A DNA stretch of 37,023 nucleotides from the NCBI GenBank assembly GCA_016281605.1, contig JAEEJA010000096.1, forward strand, positions 1 through 37,023, written 5' to 3'. Positions 8,660 through 18,125 of this stretch are shown one piece after another (within the stretch, counting starts at the first letter, position 1; each line of letters opens with the position of its first letter). The notes under the pieces are model-generated. The model had not been told where the DNA came from. It ran no database searches and worked only from the letters and a program-made list of their open reading frames with translations. This stretch comes from Lachnospiraceae bacterium (GTDB lineage: Bacteria; Bacillota; Clostridia; Lachnospirales; Lachnospiraceae). A program made the position numbers and the translations under genes.

Positions 8660-9478
8660 TTATATTTCAATATCTTTAGCATTAAATACAGGTCCATCCT
8701 TACATATTCTTGCATTTTTAACATGACTGTGAGAATCAACTTCAACAGTTTTACATATACAACCAAGGCAGGCACCTATACCACAAGCCATATGCTCCTC
8801 TAATGAAACATATGCTTCTATGGATTCCTTTTCTGCATATACCTTAACCCCTCTAAGCATAGGCATAGGACCACACGCAAAAATCATATCGGCCTTTACA
8901 CCTGAAGCGGTAATGGCATCTATAACCGTACCCTTTACACCTGCTTTACCATCATCTGTAGATATAAGAAGCTCTGCATAGGGCTTAAAATCTTCACTTA
9001 AGAAAAGATCGTCTGTCCTATACCCAAGAACAGCTGTTACATTGGCCTCTGCCTGAGAAAGAACTTTACTTAACAAAAGCATAGGTGGAATACCTATACC
9101 ACCTCCTATTGCTAAACAATTCTTATCTTTAAGGTTTATTTTATCTAAAACCTCATATCCATTTCCTAAAGGAGCAATCATCTTAAGACTATCACCCGGC
9201 TTAAGATTTGAAAAAAGACCGGTTCCACCTCCAACCTTTCTGTACACAAATCTTATTAAGCCTTCATCCTTTGAAATATCACATATACTTATAGGCCTTG
9301 GCAACAGCATAGAACTATCATCTGTATAAAGAGAAGCAAACTGTCCCGGTTGTATGGTTTGAATCAAATCTGCATAACCTGAAATATCTAGAGTTAAATC
9401 ATATATATCTTCGGATATCTCGCGTTGTGATACTACTTTTCCAAATAATATCGGTTTTCTATTCACATTTGTGCTCAT
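8660..9478 (-). CDS. pyrK: Dihydroorotate dehydrogenase electron-transfer subunit
   Basis: FAD- and 2Fe-2S-containing partner of class 1B PyrD. Domains in order are a ferredoxin-reductase-like FAD-binding barrel with LLPRPISICD, a nucleotide-binding domain with AIGGGIGIPP, and a C-terminal cluster-binding loop MACGIGACLGCICKT with a fourth cysteine in ARICKDGPVF. From the ATG at 9478 (site AAGGGGG) it has 272 residues; upstream in-frame codons overlap pyrF and are unlikely to be used. Confidence 0.95.
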   Translation of the reverse strand: MSTNVNRKPILFGKVVSQREISEDIYDLTLDISGYADLIQTIQPGQFASLYTDDSSMLLPRPISICDISKDEGLIRFVYRKVGGGTGLFSNLKPGDSLKMIAPLGNGYEVLDKINLKDKNCLAIGGGIGIPPMLLLSKVLSQAEANVTAVLGYRTDDLFLSEDFKPYAELLISTDDGKAGVKGTVIDAITASGVKADMIFACGPMPMLRGVKVYAEKESIEAYVSLEEHMACGIGACLGCICKTVEVDSHSHVKNARICKDGPVFNAKDIEI

Positions 9479-9501
9479 GTAGAAAAAGCCCCCTTTCGCG
9501 A

Positions 9502-10416
9502 TCAACCCTTATCAATATCCTCTATCATGTCTATAACAGCTTGTCTGGAAGCCTCTTCAAAGTGGTCTTCTCCATAGGAAGCATACTTTTCCTGTTTATA
9601 GGCAGCTATTATACCTCTTGAAGAGTTTACTACAGCACCGAGTCCATCTGAATTAAAGTAATTCTTCATGTCGGACCCCTTACCACCTTGAGCTCCATAA
9701 CCCGGAACCAATATATAAATATTAGGCATAAGTTCTCTAAGCTTCTTGCCCATCTCAGGATATGTAGCACCTACAACACAGCCAACATTACTGTAATCTC
9801 CATCCATGCTCTCACTTCCCCACTCATTTACCTTTTCGGCAACTATCTCATAGAGAGGCTTACCATCTATAAGTCTATCCTGGAACTCCCCACTGGATGG
9901 ATTGGACGTCTTAACAAGAACAAAAATTCCTTTATCACACTCATTACAAACATCTATAAAAGGCTTTATCCCGTCAGTACCAAGATAAGGATTTACTGTT
10001 GCGAAATCCTCATCAAATCCCGAGAATATATTCTCTTTTATCTTAATATTACCAAGATGCCCACAGGCGTATGCCTTAGATGTAGAGCCAATATCTCCTC
10101 TCTTTACATCTCCAATAACTATAAGACCTTTTTCATGAGCATAATCGACAGTCTTTTTAAATGCGCTTACACCACTAACTCCAAACTGCTCATACATCGC
10201 TATCTGTGGCTTTACAGCCGGAATAAGGTCATATGTGGCATCTATGATTTTCTTATTGAACTGCCAGATTGCCTCACTTGCCCCTTCCATGTTAGCACCG
10301 CACTTTTCAAATGCTTCACTAAGTATAAACTCAGGAACATAGTCAAGCATAGGATCAAGTCCTACTACTATAGGTGCATTTTTCTTAACTATTTTTTCGA
10401 TAAGCTTGCTAATCAT
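9502..10416 (-). CDS. pyrF: Orotidine 5'-phosphate decarboxylase (long form)
   Basis: Decarboxylates OMP to UMP. It is the longer bacterial form of about 300 residues (304 here) with VVGLDPM near the N-terminus and the catalytic Asp103-x-Lys105-x-x-Asp108 in GDVKRGDIG. The reading frame runs 17 codons further upstream, but those codons lie in leader element B, and GGAGG five bases before the ATG at 10416 fixes the start. It is the first gene of the pyr unit, with its own promoter at 10595-10623 and a leader of about 170 nt. Confidence 0.95.
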   Translation of the reverse strand: MISKLIEKIVKKNAPIVVGLDPMLDYVPEFILSEAFEKCGANMEGASEAIWQFNKKIIDATYDLIPAVKPQIAMYEQFGVSGVSAFKKTVDYAHEKGLIVIGDVKRGDIGSTSKAYACGHLGNIKIKENIFSGFDEDFATVNPYLGTDGIKPFIDVCNECDKGIFVLVKTSNPSSGEFQDRLIDGKPLYEIVAEKVNEWGSESMDGDYSNVGCVVGATYPEMGKKLRELMPNIYILVPGYGAQGGKGSDMKNYFNSDGLGAVVNSSRGIIAAYKQEKYASYGEDHFEEASRQAVIDMIEDIDKG

Positions 10417-10557
10417 ATTAACCTCCATGCCGAGCACTTGGTTTGAGGCACCGCACGAAAATCTCAAATTCCCGTGTCGGATTATAAGCTATTTGGGCTT
10501 GGCACAAACAGCCGTGTGAATGATCATCGCATCAGCGTGATTAATCACACTAACCTC
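10417..10557 (-). promoter_or_regulatory. Structured leader element, copy B (pyrF leader)
   Basis: Fills most of the pyrF leader. Helices in transcript order: P1 ATCACGC-TGAT-GCG-A-TGAT (10523-10541) inside GTGTGA/TCACAC (10545-10550 with 10514-10519); P2 CTGTTTG/CAAATAG (10489-10511) with one G-U pair; P3 CACGGGAA/TTTTCGTG within 10451-10480; P4 TGCC/GGCA (10428-10450). P4 is TACC/GGTA in copy A, a paired change of the kind expected for a real helix. P4 sits two bases before the pyrF GGAGG, so it could gate translation. A short GTG reading frame with its own GGAGG (10489-10548) lies in the 5' half. No PyrR-binding loop was recognised. Confidence 0.65.
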
Positions 10558-10594
10558 CTTTAGTGTTCGTTATTTCTTAAATCACATAGGGTAA

Positions 10595-10623
10595 AGTATA
10601 TCATATTATTAAGTTTTGTGCAA
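10595..10623 (-). promoter_or_regulatory. Promoter of the pyrF operon
   Basis: Minus-strand TTGCAC (10618-10623), 17-nt spacer, TATACT (10595-10600). Initiation near 10588 places the whole of element B in the transcribed leader. Confidence 0.7.
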
Positions 10624-10644
10624 ATTATCATAAATGGTTGTCAT

Positions 10645-11892
10645 TCAAATCAAATGCACAAACTCTGCAGCAATTAAGCCCGTAACATGTATACCCTCAG
10701 CGGTATACTCTTCTGAGCTCAGAGCTCCCTTTTCTCTAAGAATTGCAATTTTAGATGCATCCTGATAAGAGTAAACCTTGTCTATCGTCACATATCTGTC
10801 TGAAAGAGCATCCTTTACTACTTCTAAAAGTTCTTCCACCCCTACTCCGGTTAGAGCTGATATCTTAACATACTTTTGGGCATTTAAATCCTTTAAGTAC
10901 ATAAAATCTTCAGGGTTTTCAATCTTATCAATCTTATTAAATGCAGTTATCTGAATCTCACTTTCTATCGATAACCCTTTAAGTGTATCATTGACAGTTA
11001 TCATCTGTCTTTTTAAATCGGGGTTTGATGAATCTGCAACATGCAAAATAATATCAGCATATCCTGCTTCCTTAAGAGTAGAGCGAAATGCATTGATAAG
11101 ATGATGGGGTAGCTTACTTACAAATCCTACCGTATCGGTAAAGAGAACCTCTTCTCCGTCTTCATAGGTATACTTTCTTGTAGTAGGATCAAGGGTTGCA
11201 AAAAGCTTATCCTCCGAAAGAACACTTGCATCGGTCAGACGATTTAATAGAGTGGATTTCCCTGCATTGGTATATCCAACGATTGCTATAACAGGAAGCT
11301 TATTCTCGCTTCTCTTCTTCCGCATCTCTTCTCGATTCTTCTCGATTTTTTCAAGTTCTCTTTTTATCTGTGTAATCCTGTTTCTGATTACACGTCTGTC
11401 AATCTCTATTTTTTGCTCTCCGGGTCCTCTGGTTCCTATTCCTCCTCCAAGTCTGGACATACGACTGTAACTGCCGATAAGATGGGAAGAATTGTAATTT
11501 AACTGAGCAAGTTCCACCTGCAGCTTACCTTCTGATGTCTGAGCATGTTGGGCAAATATATCGAGTATAAGAACAGTTCTGTCTATAACCTTTACACCCA
11601 AATACTCACTTAGATTTCTCATCTGTGCCGGGGAAAGCTCATCATCACATATACAAGAATCAGCTTGAGTATACTCTACAAGCGCTTTTAACTCCTCAAG
11701 CTTTCCTTTTCCAATGTAGGTAGCAGGGTGAAAACTCTCTCTGTTTTGTATGAGTTCACCCACCTTTACTCCACCTGCAGTTTTTAGAAGCTCATATAAT
11801 TCATCCATTGAATAGCGGATTGCACTTTCATCTGACTCTGTGCATACCCCCACAAGTATAGATTTTTCCGGTTCTTCATAGGTTTCGTACAT
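10645..11892 (-). CDS. hflX: Ribosome-associated GTPase HflX
   Basis: GTPase that binds the 50S subunit and splits or rescues stalled ribosomes. The N-terminal HflX domain precedes the family linker GTRGPGEQKIEIDRR (153-167) and a charged helix rich in Lys/Glu/Arg. The G domain follows, with GYTNAGKST (G1, 206-214), DTVGF (G3) and NKID (G4). At 415 residues the protein is full length. It starts 53 nt downstream of the TPR lipoprotein gene and may share its transcript. Confidence 0.95.
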   Translation of the reverse strand: MYETYEEPEKSILVGVCTESDESAIRYSMDELYELLKTAGGVKVGELIQNRESFHPATYIGKGKLEELKALVEYTQADSCICDDELSPAQMRNLSEYLGVKVIDRTVLILDIFAQHAQTSEGKLQVELAQLNYNSSHLIGSYSRMSRLGGGIGTRGPGEQKIEIDRRVIRNRITQIKRELEKIEKNREEMRKKRSENKLPVIAIVGYTNAGKSTLLNRLTDASVLSEDKLFATLDPTTRKYTYEDGEEVLFTDTVGFVSKLPHHLINAFRSTLKEAGYADIILHVADSSNPDLKRQMITVNDTLKGLSIESEIQITAFNKIDKIENPEDFMYLKDLNAQKYVKISALTGVGVEELLEVVKDALSDRYVTIDKVYSYQDASKIAILREKGALSSEEYTAEGIHVTGLIAAEFVHLI

Positions 11893-11945
11893 CTGTATCC
11901 CTTCTGAAATTATTTAAATGCTATCATCACTGAATCGAGTCTTTT

Positions 11946-13271
11946 TTACATACCCTCAGTCGTACTTTCACCTTCTGTTCCAATGCTCTCGGTAACATTT
12001 TCATCCTCTGTTTGGGTGTCCTCAGTAGTACTTTCGTCCTCTGTTATGCTTGAATCCTCAGATTCTTTATTCACCTTATTACTTTCAATTCTTGTTTCTA
12101 TAAAGCTTACTTCTTTCTGCATATCTTCACTATTTGGATATACTTCCAGATAAGACGTTGCTGAATCAAGGGCACTTTCATAATCACCCATATACTCATA
12201 GATTATCACTTTATTTTTCAAAAGAGTCTCGTAGGAGGATGAATCAGCATTTTTGATACCCTCATCTATATATGTAATAGCTGAAGCATAGTCCTTTAAC
12301 TGACAACACACATCGGAAAGTGAATAATATATAAGTCCCTTTGATATTTTAGTATCATTTTTACTCGCTTCTTTGAATTTTTCAAGCGCATCTTCATAAT
12401 TACCATACTCTACATATAGCTTTCCAAGATAATATTGCGCATCGCTTACTCCTGCTTCTATCGCATTTACATATAGGCCTTCTGCTTTTTCATAATCACC
12501 TAAGGTATACTTAATACGACCCTTGACACATAGAAATTCATCAGAATCATTCTTTGAATTATAAAGCTTATCTAAAAGCTTCTCTCCCGCTTCTACATTT
12601 CCTTCTGCTTCATATAGAGAATAAAGCAGAAAATAAGCATCATAAAAATCTTTATCAGCTTGTATGCAGGATGTAAAATCAGCTATTGCTTCCTCACTGA
12701 AATTAGAAAGCATATATAGTATTCCTCTTTCATAGTACCCTTGTGGTTTTCCGGGATACTTTTCTATGATTCGAGCATATTCATCCAGAGCGCCGGCATT
12801 ATCTCCCATCATATAAAAACAGCTTGCATTGGTTAGCATTATATCAAAATTCAATTCCGGAAGCTCTTTAATAGAAAGTGCATGAGTACAATTATCTACC
12901 GCAGAAGAATAATCACCTAAACCGTAATCAGCTATTGCTTTTCCATAGTATGCCTGCTTTGTATAGCTTCTGACCACAGAATTATCAGCATCTGCGCAGG
13001 CTTTATCAAATACTTCCTTTGCAGCTTCATAATCACCCATACTGTTGAGTGTTATACCATATGAAATATAATAATCTGCTCTGTCATCAACTTCCTTGAT
13101 TGCTTTCTCGTAATACTTTAAGCTCTCATTATATTTACCCGATTTCGAAAGCTTCTGGGCTTTTTCATAAGCATCACTGTCGTTAGTGCAGGCAGTAAGT
13201 AGCATAAAAACAGCCATAATCGAAAATGTAACCATAAAGCGTCTAAAAATATTTACATTACGTAAATTCAT
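11946..13271 (-). CDS. TPR-repeat lipoprotein
   Basis: A secreted, lipid-anchored protein. A basic N-terminus and hydrophobic stretch end in the lipobox LLTAC, with the cysteine at about residue 28, followed by tandem tetratricopeptide-like helical repeats (for example KYNESLKYYEKAI, DYEAAKEVFDKAC, NYEDALEKFKEA) over roughly 40-400. A low-complexity tail of Thr, Glu and Ser closes it. The ATG overlaps the TGA of the BlaI-like gene by one base, with GGGAGG six bases upstream, so the two are translationally coupled. TPR lipoproteins are scaffolds at the cell surface; the partner is unknown. Confidence 0.85.
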   Translation of the reverse strand: MNLRNVNIFRRFMVTFSIMAVFMLLTACTNDSDAYEKAQKLSKSGKYNESLKYYEKAIKEVDDRADYYISYGITLNSMGDYEAAKEVFDKACADADNSVVRSYTKQAYYGKAIADYGLGDYSSAVDNCTHALSIKELPELNFDIMLTNASCFYMMGDNAGALDEYARIIEKYPGKPQGYYERGILYMLSNFSEEAIADFTSCIQADKDFYDAYFLLYSLYEAEGNVEAGEKLLDKLYNSKNDSDEFLCVKGRIKYTLGDYEKAEGLYVNAIEAGVSDAQYYLGKLYVEYGNYEDALEKFKEASKNDTKISKGLIYYSLSDVCCQLKDYASAITYIDEGIKNADSSSYETLLKNKVIIYEYMGDYESALDSATSYLEVYPNSEDMQKEVSFIETRIESNKVNKESEDSSITEDESTTEDTQTEDENVTESIGTEGESTTEGM

Positions 13272-13594
13272 CAAAGCCTCCCAAATAAATCCTTTTCTAC
13301 CAAATCTTTCCTATCATCATACCAAAAACTCGTTTCAAATAAAAGCAAATCTTTTCTGTAATCTTCTAAACTAATATTTATACTATAGTGGATATAACGC
13401 CCATTTCTATAGGAGGATATAAATCCCTTGTCTACAAGTTTTTTAAGATAGGTGGAAATTGTCTGTTGTTTCCATTTTTTATTGTACTTTGTTATACATA
13501 GATGTAGTATAAATTCAAGCCTTGAACCTTCTCCTAAGTCCCATATTGCCTTCATAACAATTTGTTCAGCCTGTGTAAGAAATGGATAATTCAT
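13271..13594 (-). CDS. BlaI/MecI-family winged-helix repressor
   Basis: A 107-residue protein with the BlaI/MecI/CopY layout: LTQAEQIVMKAIWDLGEGS at the start of the winged helix, the recognition region QQTISTYLKKLVDKGF at about 43-58, and a short C-terminal dimerisation part. In the classical system the partner is a BlaR1/MecR1 metalloprotease sensor, but none is nearby; the coupled gene is the TPR lipoprotein. It may repress its own two-gene unit. The 135-nt gap upstream (13595-13729) is very AT-rich and holds no clear promoter or operator. Confidence 0.8.
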   Translation of the reverse strand: MNYPFLTQAEQIVMKAIWDLGEGSRLEFILHLCITKYNKKWKQQTISTYLKKLVDKGFISSYRNGRYIHYSINISLEDYRKDLLLFETSFWYDDRKDLVEKDLFGRL

Positions 13595-13729
13595 ATTTAT
13601 TTGACCTCTCTTAATATGATATTAATAATATAATTCCCACTTTACAAAATAAACCAACCTATTATTACTTTATTACTCAGTTTTTATATGATAATTATTA
13701 AATATTAAAACCATACGTATTATATAATA

Positions 13730-16700
13730 TTATATATCGCCAAGATTTACAATGCTCATTATTGAATCATCTTCATTTTCAAGACTTGTAAGAAGTGCAT
13801 CAGCTGTATCTAATGAAGTAAGGCAGGTTACACCTGTTTCAATGGCAGTACGTCTTATAAGAAATCCGTCCTTAAGCTTATCTCCATGTGTAGGAGTATC
13901 GATAACAAGATCAATCTTATGCTCAAGCAAAAGATCCATAAGCGTTGGAGCTTCTTCATTTATTCTGTTAATAGGTATAGCCAACACACCATGCTCATTA
14001 AGAACCCTGGCTGTATTTTTAGTGGCAAATATATCAAAACCAAGTTTCTTAAATCGTTTTGCAATTCCAACAGCTTCAAGCTTGTCAGCATCTTTCACAG
14101 ATATTATCATTTTCTTATATTTCGGAATATCTATACCCGCTCCCTCAAAGGCTTTATAAAGTGCTTCATTAAAGGATTTGGATATTCCAAGACACTCACC
14201 TGTCGACTTCATCTCAGGTCCCAAGCTTATCTCAGCACCACGTAATTTTTCAAATGAAAATACAGGCTTTTTAATAGCAATATAATCTGATTTCTTATAA
14301 AGCCCCGGTTCATATCCCATATCCCTTATACTTTCTCCAAGTATAGCATAAGTAGCAAGATCAACTATCGGAAGACCTGTAACCTTGCTGATATAAGGAA
14401 CTGTACGGCTCGAACGAGGATTAACCTCTATAACATATACCTCATTTTCAAATACTATAAACTGGATATTTATCAAACCTACAACATGAAGAGCTCTTGC
14501 AAGTCGAGCTGTATAATCCACTATAACCTTTTGTATATCTTCGCTTATCGACATAGCCGGGTATACTGAGATAGAATCACCTGAGTGAATTCCTGCTCTC
14601 TCAACATGTTCCATTATACCCGGTATAAGGATATCCTTTCCATCACACACAGCATCAACTTCAACCTCTTTACCCATAAGGTACTTGTCAATAAGTATAG
14701 GGTGATCCTGATGATAACGATTTATAACGCCCATAAATTCGCGAATATCATCATCAGAAATAGCAATCTGCATACCCTGACCTCCCAGTACATACGAAGG
14801 TCTGATAAGCACAGGATAACCAAGCATATTGGCAGTTTTAAGTGCCTCGTCAGTTGTATATACAGTATGTCCCTTAGGTCGTGGGATAGAGCACTCCTCT
14901 AAAATCTTATCAAAAAGCTCTCTGTCTTCTGCCGCATCTACATCTTCAGCGCGAGTTCCAAGAATCTTAACACCCATCTTCATGAGACTTTCAGTAAGCT
15001 TAATGGCAGTCTGTCCTCCAAACTGAACCACTGCTCCAACAGGCTTTTCAAGTCTAACTATATTTTCAACATCCTCCGGTGTCAAAGGCTCAAAGTAAAG
15101 CTTATCTGCTATATCAAAATCAGTTGATACAGTCTCTGGATTATTGTTTATAATAATTGTTTCGTAACCCTTGTTTTTAAATGCCCATACAGAATGCACC
15201 GAACAATAATCAAACTCTATACCCTGACCGATGCGTATGGGACCGGAACCAAGAACCAGTATCTTTTTCTTTTCCGACTCGCCTTTAGCTTCATTTAGTC
15301 CATCAAAGCAACTGTAATAATAAGGTGTCTCTGAAGCAAATTCGGCTGCACAGGTATCTACCATCTTAAAAGCCGCAGTAATGTTATGTTCATATCTAAG
15401 ATTCTTTATACTTTCTTCAGACAGTCCGGTTAATTTGCTTATATATGTATCGGGAAATTCAATTCTCTTTGCTTCTCTTAAAAGATCTGCATCAAGCTTC
15501 TCTCCAGCTTCCTTAAGTGATTTTTCTATCGAAATAATGTTTTTAATCTTTGATATAAACCATATATCTATGGATGTGATATCGTGTATCTCATTCATGC
15601 TTATATCACGCCTAAGAGCCTCTGCTATAGCAAATATTCTTCTGTCATTAACCTTATGAAGTTCATCTCTTACTTCGTTATCCGTATGAGAACTAAACTC
15701 CTTAGTATCCAGTGAATCCACATGCTGCTCTAAAGATCTTAGGGCTTTCATTAGTCCACCTTCAAAGTTTGTACATATACTCATTACTTCTCCTGTAGCC
15801 TTCATCTGAGTTGTAAGAGTTCTCTTTGCATGTATGAATTTATCAAATGGAAGACGTGGGATCTTAACTACGCAATAATCAAGAGAAGGTTCAAAACTAG
15901 CATAAGTCTTTCCCGTAACCGCATTGGGTATCTCATCAAGATGATAACCAAGTGCAATCTTAGCAGAAACCTTAGCAATCGGATATCCTGTAGCTTTACT
16001 TGCAAGAGCGGATGAACGACTAACTCTGGGATTTACTTCTATAACTATATATTCAAAAGAATTAGGATTAAGAGCAAATTGAACATTGCACCCTCCTATA
16101 ACACCCAGCTCATCTATAATCTTTAAAGCAGATGTTCTAAGCATCTGATATTCCTTATCTGTAAGAGTTTGAGAAGGAGCAACAACAATACTGTCACCTG
16201 TATGAACTCCAACAGGATCCAGATTTTCCATGTTACATATGGTTATACAATTTCCTAAGCTATCCCTCATAACCTCATACTCTATTTCTTTCCATCCGGC
16301 TATACAGCGCTCAACCAGCACCTGTCCAACTCTTGATAATCTAAGTCCGTTAGATAATATCGTCCTTAATTCTTCTTCATCATGAGCTATACCTCCACCA
16401 GAGCCACCTAGAGTATATGCAGGTCTTAGAACCACAGGATAACCGATAGATGAAGCAAACTGAGCACCTGTATCAACATCCTCTACCAGAAGTGAATCTG
16501 CGACAGGTTCTCCTATACGTTCCATAAGATCCTTAAATTCTTCTCTTCCTTCAGCATTTCTGATAGTTTCTGCAGATGTACCCAGAAGCTTCACTCCAAC
16601 GCTGTCCAGAAAACCGGACTCAGATAACTCCATACCGAGATTAAGACCGGCCTGTCCACCCATATTAGGTAATATGCTGTCAGGCTTCTCTTTCTTTATT

Positions 16701-16930
16701 ATTTCCTTCACAACCTGTATGGTAAGAGGTTCAATATAAACCTTATCTGCTATTTCTCTGTCAGTCATGATTGTTGCGGGATTTGAATTGATAAGTACAA
16801 CCTCCATACCCTCTTCTTTTAAAGATCGGCAGGCCTGTGTTCCCGCATAATCAAATTCAGCAGCCTGACCTATGACTATAGGACCTGAACCTATAACAAG
16901 TACCTTCTTTATTCCTTCTAACTTTGGCAT
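13730..16930 (-). CDS. carB: Carbamoyl-phosphate synthase, large subunit
   Basis: Makes carbamoyl phosphate from bicarbonate, two ATP and ammonia channelled from CarA. The 1066-residue product has two homologous ATP-grasp halves, opening with KVLVIGSGPIVIGQAAEFDY and KILVLGSGPIRIGQGIEFDY, and a C-terminal methylglyoxal-synthase-like allosteric domain. The ATG has GGAGGG upstream and follows carA by 34 nt. It is the last gene of the GS-like, ANTAR, carA, carB unit. The product serves both the pyr genes at 7-10.4 kb and arginine synthesis (argH at 0.1 kb). Confidence 0.98.
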   Translation of the reverse strand: MPKLEGIKKVLVIGSGPIVIGQAAEFDYAGTQACRSLKEEGMEVVLINSNPATIMTDREIADKVYIEPLTIQVVKEIIKKEKPDSILPNMGGQAGLNLGMELSESGFLDSVGVKLLGTSAETIRNAEGREEFKDLMERIGEPVADSLLVEDVDTGAQFASSIGYPVVLRPAYTLGGSGGGIAHDEEELRTILSNGLRLSRVGQVLVERCIAGWKEIEYEVMRDSLGNCITICNMENLDPVGVHTGDSIVVAPSQTLTDKEYQMLRTSALKIIDELGVIGGCNVQFALNPNSFEYIVIEVNPRVSRSSALASKATGYPIAKVSAKIALGYHLDEIPNAVTGKTYASFEPSLDYCVVKIPRLPFDKFIHAKRTLTTQMKATGEVMSICTNFEGGLMKALRSLEQHVDSLDTKEFSSHTDNEVRDELHKVNDRRIFAIAEALRRDISMNEIHDITSIDIWFISKIKNIISIEKSLKEAGEKLDADLLREAKRIEFPDTYISKLTGLSEESIKNLRYEHNITAAFKMVDTCAAEFASETPYYYSCFDGLNEAKGESEKKKILVLGSGPIRIGQGIEFDYCSVHSVWAFKNKGYETIIINNNPETVSTDFDIADKLYFEPLTPEDVENIVRLEKPVGAVVQFGGQTAIKLTESLMKMGVKILGTRAEDVDAAEDRELFDKILEECSIPRPKGHTVYTTDEALKTANMLGYPVLIRPSYVLGGQGMQIAISDDDIREFMGVINRYHQDHPILIDKYLMGKEVEVDAVCDGKDILIPGIMEHVERAGIHSGDSISVYPAMSISEDIQKVIVDYTARLARALHVVGLINIQFIVFENEVYVIEVNPRSSRTVPYISKVTGLPIVDLATYAILGESIRDMGYEPGLYKKSDYIAIKKPVFSFEKLRGAEISLGPEMKSTGECLGISKSFNEALYKAFEGAGIDIPKYKKMIISVKDADKLEAVGIAKRFKKLGFDIFATKNTARVLNEHGVLAIPINRINEEAPTLMDLLLEHKIDLVIDTPTHGDKLKDGFLIRRTAIETGVTCLTSLDTADALLTSLENEDDSIMSIVNLGDI

Positions 16931-16964
16931 ATGTATCCCTCCATAACACAGAAAAAAATATCTT

Positions 16965-18125
16965 TTATCTTTCCATCATTTTTTCAAATTCTTCAAACAA
17001 AAAGCCTGTATCAAGGGGTCCTGCGCAGGCTTCAGGATGAAATTGTACTGTTTTTATATTCTTTCCTTCGTATATAAGACCCTCTAAAGTCTTATCATTT
17101 ACATTTATAAACCAAGGTTTTACAATACCTTCTTCAAAGCTTTTTTCATCTACTACATATCCATGATTTTGAGTTGATATATAAACCTTTCCGGTTATCA
17201 TATCTTTTACAGGATGATTAGCTCCTCTATGTCCATACTTCATCTTATAGGTCTTTGCGTCATGAGAAAGTGCCATAAGCTGATGACCAAGGCATATGGC
17301 AAATATCGGTATATGTGCATCCTTTAACACCTTAATCTCATTTATAATATCAACACACTCAGAAGGGTCTCCGGGACCATTTGATATCATGATACCGTCA
17401 GGAGCATATTCAATAACTTCTTTTGCGTCAAATGTCGCTGGATAAACTCTCACATTATTACCTCTGCTTAAAAGGGATCTGATAATGTTTTTCTTAGTTC
17501 CAACATCTATTAATGCAATCTTACGCTTTACTTCACACTTTTTTGAACCTATATCTCCCGGAGTATAATCTTTGATTTCTTTCGATGATACCCTCTTTAC
17601 TACACCCTGAACCTTATAATCCTTTATCTTTGGAAGAAGCTTATTTATGACATAATCATTTCCTGTTCCCTTTATGTGCGAATCCACTCCATCTATCACA
17701 CTGACATTTTCATCGGTTGTTATCATACCATTCATGGTACCCTTTTCACGAAGTATAAGAGTTAAAGCTCTAACGTCTATTCCTGACACTCCCGGTATAC
17801 CCTGCTCTGTAAGGAAACTGTTCAAATCTGTCTCACATCTAAAATTACTTGGAACATCTGCAATCTCTCTTACTATAAAAGCATCCGGCCATGCTTTATC
17901 TGATTCCATATCAGAATAATTCACACCATAATTTCCTATCAAAGGATATGTCATTGCTACTGCCTGACCAGCATAACTAGGATCTGTAAGAACTTCTACA
18001 TATCCGGTCATAGATGTATTGAAGACAATCTCACTTACAACCTGTTTTTCGGCGCCAATATGATAACCCGAAAAAACAGTTCCGTCTTCAAGTATCAAGT
18101 ACGCTTTTTTCTTATTATTTTCCAT
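16965..18125 (-). CDS. carA: Carbamoyl-phosphate synthase, small (glutaminase) subunit
   Basis: Hydrolyses glutamine and passes ammonia to CarB. It has the N-terminal CarA domain with the NTSMTGY stretch, then a class I glutamine amidotransferase domain with nucleophile Cys278 in FAICLGHQ and the His363/Glu365 pair in VQFHPEA. The ATG at 18125 overlaps the end of the ANTAR gene by 11 nt and is served by AGGAGGGG inside that gene, so translation is likely coupled. 386 residues, normal length. Confidence 0.97.
   Translation of the reverse strand: MENNKKKAYLILEDGTVFSGYHIGAEKQVVSEIVFNTSMTGYVEVLTDPSYAGQAVAMTYPLIGNYGVNYSDMESDKAWPDAFIVREIADVPSNFRCETDLNSFLTEQGIPGVSGIDVRALTLILREKGTMNGMITTDENVSVIDGVDSHIKGTGNDYVINKLLPKIKDYKVQGVVKRVSSKEIKDYTPGDIGSKKCEVKRKIALIDVGTKKNIIRSLLSRGNNVRVYPATFDAKEVIEYAPDGIMISNGPGDPSECVDIINEIKVLKDAHIPIFAICLGHQLMALSHDAKTYKMKYGHRGANHPVKDMITGKVYISTQNHGYVVDEKSFEEGIVKPWFINVNDKTLEGLIYEGKNIKTVQFHPEACAGPLDTGFLFEEFEKMMER

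Noticed and set aside
9688-10446. Plus-strand open frame of 252 codons opposite pyrF
   Set aside because: Composition is that of a complement of coding DNA, there is no ribosome site, and pyrF is certain on the other strand.
10417-10594. PyrR-binding attenuator in the pyrF leader
   Set aside because: The conserved PyrR anti-antiterminator loop was not found and no T-tracted terminator precedes pyrF; element B is a different structure.
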